A program made the position numbers and the translations under genes. The notes under the pieces are model-generated. The model was not told the DNA's origin. It made no database searches and saw only the letters and a program-made list of their open reading frames with translations. 38,113 nt of DNA from Ignavibacteria bacterium (GTDB taxonomy: Bacteria; Bacteroidota; Ignavibacteria; UBA10030; SZUA-254). The stretch is taken from positions 1 to 38,113 of the forward strand of contig JACOSY010000032.1 of the NCBI GenBank assembly GCA_016178595.1, in the 5' to 3' direction. Position 1 is the stretch's first letter. Every line of letters starts with the position of its first letter. This document shows positions 5,972 to 15,800 of the stretch, one piece after another.

Positions 5972-8791
5972 ATGATCTCGCCATGTGCGACCAGCGGCAG
6001 AGAACAAATCACGGCACCAGTGTTGCAACGCCCACTGATGCGAAACACAGAACTCGTTAGAGTGATGCTCTGTGTTGTCATCGTTCTTTGTGTTTTCAAG
6101 TCGGTTGTCGTGGCAGGGGAGCACGACTTGGCACTCATCCTTCTTTCCAAGTCCGATCGCGCCATTCTATTCGATGTTCAACATGAGATCGAGAAAATGG
6201 GTGGTCGTGCATTGCACGTGTTTCCTCCCGATGCATTGGTTGCCACGGTATCCGAGCGGGCCATATCCGCGCTTCGAAATGATCCACGGATCGCACGCGT
6301 ATCGCGTGAGCCGATTGCGAGTTTTCGAGGGACAAAGATCCAAAGCATCGCAGTGCAAGCATGGGAAAAGGTTCTCCAGAACCGCCTGGCGATCGCACAA
6401 GGGTTGTATAAGACATCACGATCGGCAACTCAAGCGCAGTCGATGCAACAGGAACAGTGGAGAACCGCACCGCCGGATGTGCTTGTTCCACCGCGCGAAG
6501 CGTTCACCGTGCCTCGTTCTGTCAGGCAATCGACGTCCTCATCCGTTCCGTATGGTGCGGACTTCTACGATACCAGCGAGTTCTTCTTCGGGAGTGTCAG
6601 CATCGGAGTTCTTATTGTCGAAAGTGCTGGCAATGCCTACAATTGGTCTAACAGCCATATTACCGAAACCCTGAATGGTATCGTTGCCGGGATGGATTGG
6701 TGGGTGGCGCGCGAACCGCGGGCGAACCTGACGTTTGTTTACGACATTCATGAGCGCGTTCCGATCTCCGCCGAGCCGATCCAAGGATCGATCGGCGATG
6801 ATGTTACCTGGGGAGCCGAAGCACTTGCAGCGCTTGGATACTCCGATGATGGCGGAGTCTTCTACAATGCTCGCAAGTACTTGAACGATATCCGTAGTGC
6901 GAACCAAACGAACTGGGCCACAATGATGTTTGTCGTTGAGAGCGACCCGGCAGTGAACCTCGGCCGTTTCGCCATCGGCGGTGGATATGCTCATTCGTAC
7001 TACGGTGGTCCGTGGCTGACGATGGCACGCTACAGCACATGGGCATACAACTTCGAGAATTATTTTACATGCGTGCCCGCTCACGAGACGGGGCACAATT
7101 TTTACACCACAGATGAGTATAATTCCGTCAAAGAGCATGGTGGTTACTTCAACGGTCCGGATCAGGATGGCGCAGAGTGTATCATGAACCAGAATTCGCT
7201 TGACGGGGTCTGCGATTCGAGCCGACTGCAACTGGGATGGCGATTCACAGGCAATGAGTTCGACATCCTGAATGTTCGACCGACAATTTCACTCGAGTCG
7301 CATATACCAAATCCAACAATCGATCATACACCAAGTTACAACGGTACTGCAGTTGTTGGCCTTCTTCCGAACAACAACCCCTATGGGCAACGGCACGCAA
7401 TTTCTCTCAATACAATCACGGGTGTCGAGTATAGTCTCGATCTCAGTCAATGGCTTTCGACAACGGCATCCAACCCCGGATGGGATACGGGTTCAGAGAG
7501 TTTTTCTTTCATTTCATCGGTGTTGCCGGCGGGAACGTATACTTTCTCTGTTCGTGCAACCGATAATCGGGGCAGCTCATCCGACAACGCAAGTGACTTG
7601 CTTGCAATTACGAACAGCACGGTGACGGTTGGAGAAGATTGGAACCTTATCTCAAGTCCATTCCGTGTGCAGGACGCTCGGGCAACTATTCTTTTCCCCG
7701 GTGCCACCTCATCACCGTTTGCCTTCGATGGACGCTATATCACGCAGGATACGATCAACCATGGCTTGGGGTATTGGCTGAAGTTCAGCGCGGCCGATTC
7801 GATTGCCATTGACGGCTCGGAACTCCTCGATGACACAGTGCATGTTCACGGCGGATGGAACATCATTGGTTCCCTGGCGGAGCCATTCCCGGTGAATGAG
7901 CTTGTGGCCGTTCCGCCGCTTGTCGTTCTCTCGTCGGTCTACGGATATTCCAGCGGTTTCGGGTACCTTCCAGTCGGCCTCATCGAGCCGGGCAAAGGTT
8001 ATTGGATTCGAGTCAATGGTGCCGGAAACATTACGATGCACGTTCCGCCTTCGGGTGCCGCCAGCGCCGCGCAAACCTTAGTGATGCCTGGGCAGTCAAG
8101 CGACTTCTCCCGGCTCACTTTCGCCGACAGTACAGGGAAAGTGAGGACATTGCTCTTTACCACTTGCGCAACTCTCGTTCATCCTGAATACTATGAACTT
8201 CCTCCGCCTATTCCGTCAAGCGTCTTTGATGTCCGCTTTACTTCACAACGCGGGATTGAAATCCTCTCTTCGAGTTCCACTGGGTTACTGATTGAAACGC
8301 AGGCCGTTCATGGTCCGCTGTACGTGTCATGGAAGATTGCCTGGACTGATCGCGGGACAATTCTCGATGCCGGTGGTCAAAGTGTCTCCCCATTGCAGCT
8401 TTACGGTACGGGCACGGCAATACTCAACGAGCCGGCAGCGGATCGAATGACGCTGCGTCTCGAGGACCAAGTCACACACGGAGTTGCACGACAATTCGCT
8501 CTGTATCAATCGTATCCGAATCCCTTCAATCCCACAACAGAAATTGTGTACGAGCTCGCTGAAGAAGCAAGGGTCACACTGACGATCTCGGACCTGATTG
8601 GCCGGCAGGTTGTGACCCTTGTCGACAATGTCGAGAGTGAGGGAATGCACAGGGTGGTCTGGAACGCCGAGACAAATCAGTTAACTGCCGCCGCGAGCGG
8701 CATGTACTTCTACACGATAGTTGCAACACCGACGCTCAATGGCGCTCGACGGATGTCCACCGATACCCGGAAGATGTTGCTTGTCCGATAG
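5972..8791 (+). CDS. T9SS-secreted protein with an HEXXH metalloprotease motif
   Basis: 939 residues. An N-terminal hydrophobic segment (VMLCVVIVLCVFKSVVVAG, about residues 31-49) is the signal peptide, preceded by an unusually long n-region; ATG 5972 has AAAGGTG six bases upstream, while an internal ATG at 6038 would give a shorter, more normal signal but has no ribosome site. Around residues 371-381 lies HETGHNFYTTDEY, a zinc-protease-like HEXXH with downstream acidic residues, followed by GPDQDGAECIMNQNS, which resembles the Met-containing turn region of metzincins. A beta-rich linker and a DWNLISSPF domain follow. The end (from YQSYPNPFNPTTEIVYEL to KMLLVR) is a type-A T9SS sorting domain. 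It is likely a secreted or surface protease; peptidase activity is inferred. Confidence 0.85.
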   Translation: MISPCATSGREQITAPVLQRPLMRNTELVRVMLCVVIVLCVFKSVVVAGEHDLALILLSKSDRAILFDVQHEIEKMGGRALHVFPPDALVATVSERAISALRNDPRIARVSREPIASFRGTKIQSIAVQAWEKVLQNRLAIAQGLYKTSRSATQAQSMQQEQWRTAPPDVLVPPREAFTVPRSVRQSTSSSVPYGADFYDTSEFFFGSVSIGVLIVESAGNAYNWSNSHITETLNGIVAGMDWWVAREPRANLTFVYDIHERVPISAEPIQGSIGDDVTWGAEALAALGYSDDGGVFYNARKYLNDIRSANQTNWATMMFVVESDPAVNLGRFAIGGGYAHSYYGGPWLTMARYSTWAYNFENYFTCVPAHETGHNFYTTDEYNSVKEHGGYFNGPDQDGAECIMNQNSLDGVCDSSRLQLGWRFTGNEFDILNVRPTISLESHIPNPTIDHTPSYNGTAVVGLLPNNNPYGQRHAISLNTITGVEYSLDLSQWLSTTASNPGWDTGSESFSFISSVLPAGTYTFSVRATDNRGSSSDNASDLLAITNSTVTVGEDWNLISSPFRVQDARATILFPGATSSPFAFDGRYITQDTINHGLGYWLKFSAADSIAIDGSELLDDTVHVHGGWNIIGSLAEPFPVNELVAVPPLVVLSSVYGYSSGFGYLPVGLIEPGKGYWIRVNGAGNITMHVPPSGAASAAQTLVMPGQSSDFSRLTFADSTGKVRTLLFTTCATLVHPEYYELPPPIPSSVFDVRFTSQRGIEILSSSSTGLLIETQAVHGPLYVSWKIAWTDRGTILDAGGQSVSPLQLYGTGTAILNEPAADRMTLRLEDQVTHGVARQFALYQSYPNPFNPTTEIVYELAEEARVTLTISDLIGRQVVTLVDNVESEGMHRVVWNAETNQLTAAASGMYFYTIVATPTLNGARRMSTDTRKMLLVR

Positions 8792-8870
8792 CGGAACCCT
8801 CAGGAACAAATACAATTTTAAAAACATTGTACAACTGAACGAAGTTCGTGATACTCCTACGAAAGGTTCC

Positions 8871-9491
8871 GTGAGAAGACCCGCACGCATAACAGGTATT
8901 CTCATCTTCATTGTTCTAAGTTTTCAGGCAGTGATCGCCTTGGAGAAACGCAAGGGAACTGTCCGTCTGAACCAATCGATTCAGTGTACGAACCAATGTG
9001 ATACCTACTATTTGGAACCGGATGCGACGTACGATGTCATCTACCTTAAACCGGACGGAATGACACAGATTAGCCTTCGCCAGTATCAAGACATGCACGT
9101 GGAAGTTACGGGGTATCAGGCACGATGTAATCTCTGCACCGATTTATTCGTAACGGAGATACGTCTTCTCCCAACGACGACGGATGTTACCCTTATCGAT
9201 GGACATGCTCCGGCGGCAACAATGCTCGAGCAAAATTACCCTAATCCTTTTAATCCGTCGACCACAATTCATTACAATCTCCACGAGCGGGCGGACGTGA
9301 TGCTTGCTGTTTTCAATGTTCTTGGGACTGAGATGACAAGACTGGTCTCCGCCGCGCAATTACCCGGGCGGTACAGTATCACCTGGGATGCATACGGCCA
9401 GCCCGATGGCTTGTATTTTTGTCGATTGACCACTTCGATCGATGGGGGCGCAAGGTGGTCGACCGTTAGGAAAATGTTGTATGTGAAATAA
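8871..9491 (+). CDS. Small T9SS-sorted secreted protein
   Basis: 206 residues if read from the GTG at 8871, which follows GAAAGG at suitable spacing and immediately gives a signal peptide (RRPARITGILIFIVLSFQAVIA). The frame is open upstream into the preceding gene, so the start is not certain. The mature N-terminal part (about 100 residues) has four cysteines in two pairs, QCTNQC and RCNLC, that could form disulfides, and no recognised domain. The last 80 residues are a T9SS sorting domain starting QNYPNPFNPSTTIHYNL and ending KMLYVK. It directly follows the HEXXH protein and may be co-transcribed with it. Confidence 0.75.
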   Translation: MRRPARITGILIFIVLSFQAVIALEKRKGTVRLNQSIQCTNQCDTYYLEPDATYDVIYLKPDGMTQISLRQYQDMHVEVTGYQARCNLCTDLFVTEIRLLPTTTDVTLIDGHAPAATMLEQNYPNPFNPSTTIHYNLHERADVMLAVFNVLGTEMTRLVSAAQLPGRYSITWDAYGQPDGLYFCRLTTSIDGGARWSTVRKMLYVK

Positions 9492-9516
9492 GAAGGCGCA
9501 GTCGCGGACAACGCGT

Positions 9517-9550
9517 GCACAAGGTCGCTGAAGACAACACTTGTGCTTTT
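9517..9550 (+). terminator. Probable terminator after the T9SS pair
   Basis: GCACAAG (9517-9523) pairs with CTTGTGC (9540-9546) across a 16-base loop and is followed by TTTT. The loop is long, so termination may be weak. Its right arm overlaps the -35 of the rmuC promoter candidate. Confidence 0.5.
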
Positions 9551-9569
9551 AGGGAATTTTTATTAGTAT
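9541..9569 (+). promoter_or_regulatory. Candidate promoter for rmuC
   Basis: TTGTGC (9541-9546), 17 bases, TAGTAT (9564-9569), giving a leader of about 60 bases. As at 654, the -35 is part of the upstream terminator hairpin. Confidence 0.45.
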
Positions 9570-9636
9570 AACTCAATGATGAAATACGTATTACCCTGCC
9601 GAAGATGATGACCAACGCTGACCGATCTAAGGATTT

Positions 9637-10728
9637 ATGACAGATATTGCGCTCGTTGCACTCATTGTAATCTCCTCTATCGTACTCTTCTTGTTTGCCC
9701 GCCGGCAGGGACTGAAATCTTCCGTACGTGACGCACAATCCGTCCTCATGATGCAGCAATACGTGGAATCCCTTCGCAATGACCTTCGCGATAGCCTGCA
9801 CAAAATTACCGAGAATGTGAACCTGCAACTTGCTCACGTCACGCAACAGATCCAATCGCAGACGCACAACGTCGGAGACCGGCTGGATACGGCGGCGCGC
9901 GTCATTGGCGACGTGCAGAAAAATCTCGGTGAACTCGGTAAAGCCACACAAGAAATCAAAGAACTCGGTCAGAGCGTTTCGAAACTCGATGAACTTCTGC
10001 GTGCACCAAAACTGCGCGGCGGACTTGGAGAGTTTCTTCTCGAAGACCTCCTGCGTCAGGTGTTGCCGGCAGACCACATTACCATGCAGCATCGCTTTCG
10101 TAACGGCTTCGTTGTTGATGCGATCATCCGTACCTCGGATCGCATTGTTCCGATCGACTCGAAGTTTCCTCTTGAGAATTTTCGGAAGATGATTGCCGGC
10201 AATGATGACGCCGACCGCAGGAGCTATCAGAAGGCATTCACGAACGACGTCAAGAAACACATTGATGCCATTGCAGAGAAGTACATCCTGCCCGATGAAG
10301 GGACATTCCCGTTTGCACTTATGTACATTCCTGCGGAGAACATTTATTACGAAGTGATCATCAAAGATGAATACGCCGACGGCGACAGCATGTATAGTTA
10401 CGCACTTCAGCGTAAAGTTGTCCCCGTTTCTCCGAATAGCTTCTACGCCTATCTTCAGGTCATTGCACTCGGACTTCGCGGCCTGCGTATCGAAGATAGC
10501 GCTCGCGACATTCAAAACACGCTGGCGCGACTTCAAGGTGATGTCGTTCATTTGCGCGAAGTGTTTGACACGATGGGTATTCACCTCGACAACGCACGGA
10601 AGAAATATGACGATGCGGACAAGCGCCTTTCAAACTTCGAAGGGAAACTTGAGCGCATCGCCGATGACCGGCTTGCCAGCGACCAACCCTCAGCCGCAGC
10701 GCTGGAAGAAGCAAAACTCTTTGTGTGA
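9637..10728 (+). CDS. rmuC: RmuC-family DNA recombination protein
   Basis: 363 residues. An N-terminal membrane anchor (IALVALIVISSIVLFLFA, residues 4-21) is followed by a long coiled coil (about 35-115) and the RmuC nuclease-like domain: RGGLGEFLLEDLLRQVLP, GFVVDAIIRTSDRIVPIDSKFPLENF, and FALMYIPAENIYYEVI, ending with a second helical segment. RmuC limits inversions and rearrangements at short inverted repeats in E. coli, and the fold is related to restriction-type endonucleases. AAGGA before ATG 9637 supports the start. It probably heads a transcription unit continuing through the Sua5-type gene and cyclase. Confidence 0.93.
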   Translation: MTDIALVALIVISSIVLFLFARRQGLKSSVRDAQSVLMMQQYVESLRNDLRDSLHKITENVNLQLAHVTQQIQSQTHNVGDRLDTAARVIGDVQKNLGELGKATQEIKELGQSVSKLDELLRAPKLRGGLGEFLLEDLLRQVLPADHITMQHRFRNGFVVDAIIRTSDRIVPIDSKFPLENFRKMIAGNDDADRRSYQKAFTNDVKKHIDAIAEKYILPDEGTFPFALMYIPAENIYYEVIIKDEYADGDSMYSYALQRKVVPVSPNSFYAYLQVIALGLRGLRIEDSARDIQNTLARLQGDVVHLREVFDTMGIHLDNARKKYDDADKRLSNFEGKLERIADDRLASDQPSAAALEEAKLFV

Positions 10729-10777
10729 AAAATCTTTTTCACTATGTTCATTCATCATCAATTGGAGGAAGATTGCC

Positions 10778-11398
10778 ATGAACCTTAGGGTACATCCTAC
10801 GCATCCACAAGGCAGACACATTCGTCGTGCCGTCGAAGTCCTCACGGCAGGCGGCGTCATCATCTATCCGACAGATACCGTCTATGGTATTGGCTGCAGC
10901 ATCTTCAATACCAAAGCCGTCGAACGTATTTATCAAATCAAGCAACAAGATCGCACCAAACCTTTCAGTTTCGTTTGTTCCGATTTGAGCAACATCAGTG
11001 AATATGCAAAGGTTTCAAACAGCGCATATCGATTCATGAAGCAGCTCATCCCCGGACCGTATACGTTTATTTTGCCGGCAAGCCGCCTGAAACAACTTCC
11101 TAAGAGCATGATCTCGAAACGAAAAACCGTTGGCATCCGCGTACCGAACAACCCCATCTGCCAGGCAATCGTGAAAGAGCTCGGCCATCCGATCTTGAAC
11201 GCAAGCTTAGTCGATGAACGCCGTGAGATCATTATCGACCCGGAGATCGTTCGGGAACAATTTGAACGCCGCGTAGACCTTATCCTGGAAGGTGGAAACA
11301 GCCTCCAGGAATTTTCGACAGTTCTCGATCTCACCGATGAGCAGCCCATCGTCGTGCGAGAGGGTGCCGGGGATGTTAGCACGTTAATTGCAGCGTAG
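10778..11398 (+). CDS. Sua5/YciO/YrdC-family protein, YciO-like
   Basis: 206 residues. Motifs of the YrdC fold: GGVIIYPTDTVYGIGC (residues about 26-41), KPFSFVC, PGPYTFIL, RKTVGIRVPNNPICQAI and the C-terminal VVREGAGDVSTLI. The order, length and the VDLILEGG segment match E. coli YciO more closely than TsaC. TsaC/Sua5 makes threonylcarbamoyl-AMP for the t6A tRNA modification; the YciO branch has the same fold but its activity is less settled. GGAGGA at 10764-10769 before ATG 10778 decides the start. An ORF reading back into rmuC exists but is a frame artefact. Confidence 0.9.
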   Translation: MNLRVHPTHPQGRHIRRAVEVLTAGGVIIYPTDTVYGIGCSIFNTKAVERIYQIKQQDRTKPFSFVCSDLSNISEYAKVSNSAYRFMKQLIPGPYTFILPASRLKQLPKSMISKRKTVGIRVPNNPICQAIVKELGHPILNASLVDERREIIIDPEIVREQFERRVDLILEGGNSLQEFSTVLDLTDEQPIVVREGAGDVSTLIAA

Positions 11399-11418
11399 AA
11401 GGGAACTCGTACGAACGA

Positions 11419-12141
11419 ATGTACCTGAAGCGTCACTCTCTCACGCTCACCGACAAGCAGTCGCTGATTCACGGCGAGAAGGTCGATGTCATTGCCGTCT
11501 ATGCCGATCTCCGCGACTTTGCACAATGGTCGCTCAGGTCGACGGCATCGGAAGTGACTCGCATTATTGAAATTGTGTACGACCGCGTCATCCAGCTTGC
11601 CTTCTTCTACAAGCACACGTTTCATAAATTCCTTGGCGATGGGTTTGTTTTGATCTGGGAAGTGAACGACCACGGCTCACGCGCCGAGGCACTGCACTGG
11701 GCGTTAGCTGCATCATTCGAGATTCACAAGCGGTACTGGTACCTTGCGTCAAGGTTGCATTTCCCTTCACCAACCGGTTTTGGGATCGGCATTGCGTGTG
11801 GCGAGGTTGTGAGGATCGATCCCGAGACATTTATCCCGGAGTTGAATGAACCCGATTTTGTCGGCTACCCGATGAATTGCGGCGCGCGCCTTCAAAAACT
11901 TGCCGGGCCCTACGGTACTGTGCTTGACAGTAAAGGCGTCGACATCGCGCTCAAATGTCCCGATCGCGTGCTCAGGGAGAAAAATAATATTCTTCGACTG
12001 GAACTCGTCAAACCGAACAATAAGTCAATCGCCCTCGCAGATAAATTCACCGGTTTGCATGAAGATGATGTCTTCGGTTTCCGCTTTGTCACGTGGCCAT
12101 ACGTGAAAGACGCACTCTGGCATGTCGATGGACGACCATAG
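11419..12141 (+). CDS. Stand-alone class III nucleotidyl cyclase-like protein
   Basis: 240 residues consisting of little more than a class III adenylate/guanylate cyclase domain. The first metal-binding Asp is D30 in VYADLRDFAQWS, the second D74 in HKFLGDGF, with K70 at the position that reads the purine in adenylate cyclases. GFGIGIACGEV and DFVGYPMNCGARLQKLAG give the conserved later strands, including the Asn and Arg near the transition-state site. Both metal aspartates are present, so activity is plausible. There is no sensor domain in the chain; the last 20 bases overlap the gene for a membrane protein, which may provide membrane attachment or sensing. Confidence 0.85.
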   Translation: MYLKRHSLTLTDKQSLIHGEKVDVIAVYADLRDFAQWSLRSTASEVTRIIEIVYDRVIQLAFFYKHTFHKFLGDGFVLIWEVNDHGSRAEALHWALAASFEIHKRYWYLASRLHFPSPTGFGIGIACGEVVRIDPETFIPELNEPDFVGYPMNCGARLQKLAGPYGTVLDSKGVDIALKCPDRVLREKNNILRLELVKPNNKSIALADKFTGLHEDDVFGFRFVTWPYVKDALWHVDGRP

Positions 12142-12601
12142 GATCAGCTCGTTTATTTCCTTCGATACTCCGGTGAGTCCTGTAACCGGAATGCTCCGCA
12201 TCAGTGTGTGGAGCGTGGCCATTGCTTGTCTCCTCAGTGTAGGATACGCCGGATACGAAGGCTGGCACAGAGAATGTATTCCGGGATTTCTCGTTGTCGA
12301 CGCGATGTTTTCATTCTTTCTGTGGGGAGCGCACAGGCAATGGACAATCACCATGACGCCGATGATCAAGCGGGTTCCCCGGTGGATCGCACGTATGACG
12401 AAGTTTCCGTTTTGGTACATAGCAGGAGGAATCGGCTATGTATGTGGCATGCTTGTTGCCAAAGAACTCGACCTGCTGATTGTGTATGATCGGCCGGTAA
12501 AGTTGCTTTTCTTTTTCGGCGGCAAGTTTGCAATTGCCGTACAACTAACGGTGTCTTTGGTATTCTACAGAAAAAACATGCTCAAGACCATCGATGCATG
12601 A
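12122..12601 (+). CDS. Membrane protein of unknown function overlapping the cyclase gene
   Basis: 159 residues with about four membrane helices: ISVWSVAIACLLSVGYAG, FLVVDAMFSFFLWGA, FWYIAGGIGYVCGMLVA and LLFFFGGKFAIAVQLTVSLVF. A cytoplasmic N-terminus of about 24 residues starts within the cyclase gene (ATG 12122; a second ATG at 12128 is possible), so the two are translationally coupled. I recognise no family. The tight overlap suggests it works with the cyclase, but that is inference. Confidence 0.75.
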   Translation: MSMDDHRISSFISFDTPVSPVTGMLRISVWSVAIACLLSVGYAGYEGWHRECIPGFLVVDAMFSFFLWGAHRQWTITMTPMIKRVPRWIARMTKFPFWYIAGGIGYVCGMLVAKELDLLIVYDRPVKLLFFFGGKFAIAVQLTVSLVFYRKNMLKTIDA

Positions 12602-12631
12602 TTGGTCGAGAGCGAGGAAGGAGCACACATC

Positions 12632-12823
12632 ATGACGCGAACGGAACAACACAAGATTGTTGAAGCACTCGTGGACTACCTCCATAAGATGGATGGCAGC
12701 GAGCTCGATGAGTTCGAGATGATGCGCAAACGCGACCGCGACGACGAAGATCTCGACGCACTGTCCCGCCATACTCTGACCGAGCTGTATGTGAAGTACG
12801 TTCCCGAACGTTTTCGCAGGTAA
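12632..12823 (+). CDS. Small charged protein, unknown
   Basis: 63 residues, chosen at ATG 12632 because GAAGGAG lies nine bases upstream; a TTG directly after the previous stop is less likely. The sequence is helical and heavily charged (MRKRDRDDEDLDAL), with HKIVEALVDYLHKMDG at the start. No cysteine and no membrane segment. It lies between the membrane protein and the AddB-like nuclease; no function can be assigned. Confidence 0.65.
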   Translation: MTRTEQHKIVEALVDYLHKMDGSELDEFEMMRKRDRDDEDLDALSRHTLTELYVKYVPERFRR

Positions 12824-12875
12824 GCGATCGAACGGGAGGATTCAGCAAAAGGTACCGTCACCTTTCAACAGCCAT

Positions 12876-15800
12876 ATGCCTGTCATCCTCAAGAAATACT
12901 ACCACTCTTCCCTCGCCGACGTTGATGCGGAAATTTTCGCACGACTTCGGGACGGTCGTGTGCGGTCATTCATTCACGTCGTGCCGACGAAGCGAAAACT
13001 GAGAGACGCTCACCGCGCCTACATCCATGCCGTACCGCAGGGGATCGTGCCGATGCCGTGGCTTTTCACCCTCGAGATGCTTGCAGGAGAACTCTACAAC
13101 CTTCTCGGTACACCGAAGCAGCTTGTAGAAGGTCCCACGCAGGCTGTGCTTGTGAACGAAGCAATTCAGAGCGTGAGCGCGTCATTCACATATTTCCGAC
13201 TGCGGCGGGGTTCCCGTCTTCACAAGGGAACATTTCAAAAAATTGTGAATGTCGTTAACAAACTGAAAGAGCAAGGCGTTTATTCGTCATTACTCCACGC
13301 CGAACTCGATGCTGCTGATACCGACGAACAGGCTAAATTGCGCGACATCCAACTGATCTACGATGAATACGAGCGAAAACTCGGTATGCAATTTATCGAT
13401 CCAGCGGGACGAAGCAAACAGGTCAACGATGAATGGGATGATTCATCATCGGCACTGAGCGTGAAAAAGCGCTTCGATGGAGTCGATACCGTTTTTGTCT
13501 CGGGATTCGATGAATTCTCCAACCCTGAACTCACGATGCTGGATCACCTTTCGAATGTTCCCGGGATTGCCATGGTTGTCTCGTTCGATTATCATGCCGG
13601 GAACGATCAAATTTTCGGTCACCTGCGCGAAAACTTTGAAAAGCTCCTCGACATAGGATTTATACAAGAACGCGTCGCGCGTTCAACGACACAAGCATTT
13701 GCAGAGCACATCGCGGCCAACCTCTTCCGTTATGATTCTACGGCTGAGCGATTGAGCTGCACAATGTCGGTTACACTTCTCGATGCCGAAGAGAGGGAGA
13801 AAGAAATTGAACTGATCGCAAAGCTCATCAAACATCTTGCTCTTGAACGGCCGGATCGGGACTTGAGCAAAGTGTGTGTTGCAATATTTCAGCCACAACG
13901 GTACACAAACCTCATCCGTGAAGTGTTCGCGCGGTATGGGATTCCCGCCAACGTCACCGACCGGTATGCTCTTGACCAGTCTCCTTTTGTTGTCTCGCTG
14001 CTTTCACTTCTCGCGGTCCAGCAGAACGACTTCCGTCTCACCGATCTCATGCGTGCCTTGTCGAGTCCATTTTTCAGGTTCGGAGACGGTGGAAAGCAGG
14101 ATGTCGATGCCGGGAACCTGTACGAAGTTGCAACCCGGCTCAAAATCGTTATTGGCAGATCGACGTGGGAGAGTCGTATCGATCAGCGTCTCCGGAATCT
14201 TGCAACGGAACTCGCTGAGGTTGACGACGAAACAGAAGAAATTCGTTTGCAGCGGGAGGAAGCAATGCTTCGAAAAGCGAAGCAGGATCTCTCTCGCGTT
14301 ACAAACGTCCTTGCACCCTTTGCCGGGATGATAACGCCGCTGGAGTTCAAACACAATGTCGATGAGTTGCTCAAAAAGTTGCACACGGTGGAATGTCTTG
14401 TCGGAGTATCGCGCACGCTTGTTGGCAACGAGCAGCTCGAGAAAGATGTTCGGGCATATCAGAAATTCCTGAATTTTCTCAATGATTTTCTCGGCATCCT
14501 CGTGCTTGGGCAAAACGGGAACGCCAAGGAGCCGCTTTCCTTCTATACAGAACGATTGCGGGCAGCCATCCCGCAGGTTCGCTATAACGTGCGTCAACAA
14601 TATGGCAACGGCGTGCAAGTGACATCCTTTGATGAGACACGAGGACTGTCGTTCGATGTTATGATCATTGCCGGCCTCGTCGACGGCGAATTTCCTCCCG
14701 TCTACCAGCCCGAGATTTTTTTCAGCAATACACGCCGGGAAAAGAAGGAACGCTATCACCTCACCGAACACCGTTATCTCTTCTATCAAGCGTTGACCAA
14801 CTTCAGCGAACATCTCTATATAACTATTCCCCGGTGCGACGATGAAACGCCGCTTGTCCCATCGTCCTTCATCGATTCCCTGTTGAATACTGTCGTGCTC
14901 GATGACAGGCGGGCTGCGCTTCCGCCGGAACTCACCGGGCCGATCTACTCTGAAGATGAATTGCTGCAACACATTGGCGCGATCGCCGGGCGCGAGAATA
15001 CGGAGGTTGTGGAACGTGAGCTGGCGAAGTACCCGGATATTCTTGAAGTCCTTGAACATATTCGTCGCGCAATTATGGTCGAGAAAAGTAGAATCGAGGG
15101 ACCTGAGACGATGCCGGAGTATAATGGTCGGATCGGTCGGCATGTGAGCGCAGAGGCACGAACAGTATTGGATCGTTTTCGTCACCGGATCTATTCGGTG
15201 ACGCAGCTTGAGTCGTACGGCTGTTGCCCGTTCCAGTTCTTTGCGGATAAAGTCTTGCGGCTGCATGTCGTTCCCGAAGCACGCGATGGCGTTTCACCGC
15301 TGGAACGCGGCGGCGTGCTGCACGAAGTGCTCTTCGAGTTTTACTCGGCGCGCCGCGAGCGGGGAAATACCTCGCTTGCCAATTGTTCCGATGACGAATT
15401 CCTGGAAGCCGTTCATGATCTTACTACTCGTGCGCGAACAAAGCTCGATGCCCTTGCGGCTTTCGACATCTTCTGGGATGTGGAAAAAGAACTCATCCTC
15501 GGCGCCAGAAACCGGAAAGGGATTCTTGAAGAATTTCTGCAGAAGGAAAGAGACAGCACGCTGAAGGTAGAGCCGGCATATTTCGAGGCTGCCTTCGGAT
15601 CCAAAGTCGGCTCGAAACGAAAGACGGATCCTCACCTCAGTTCCGAAGATCCTATTGCTGCCGGCAATGTCCAATTGCGGGGAAAGATCGATCGTGTCGA
15701 CATTGGAGACGGTCTCTTCACGATTATCGACTACAAAACCGGCGCGAAGCTCGCCGGCCGAAAAGAAATCGATCTCGGTATGAGCTTGCAGCTTCCCATT

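Noticed and set aside
12849-12866. AAAGGT...ACCTTT hairpin before the AddB-like start
   Set aside because: Only six base pairs without a T run; too weak to call a terminator or operator.
14004-15266. 420-codon minus-strand frame opposite the AddB-like gene
   Set aside because: Antisense shadow; the plus strand carries the conserved nuclease motifs.
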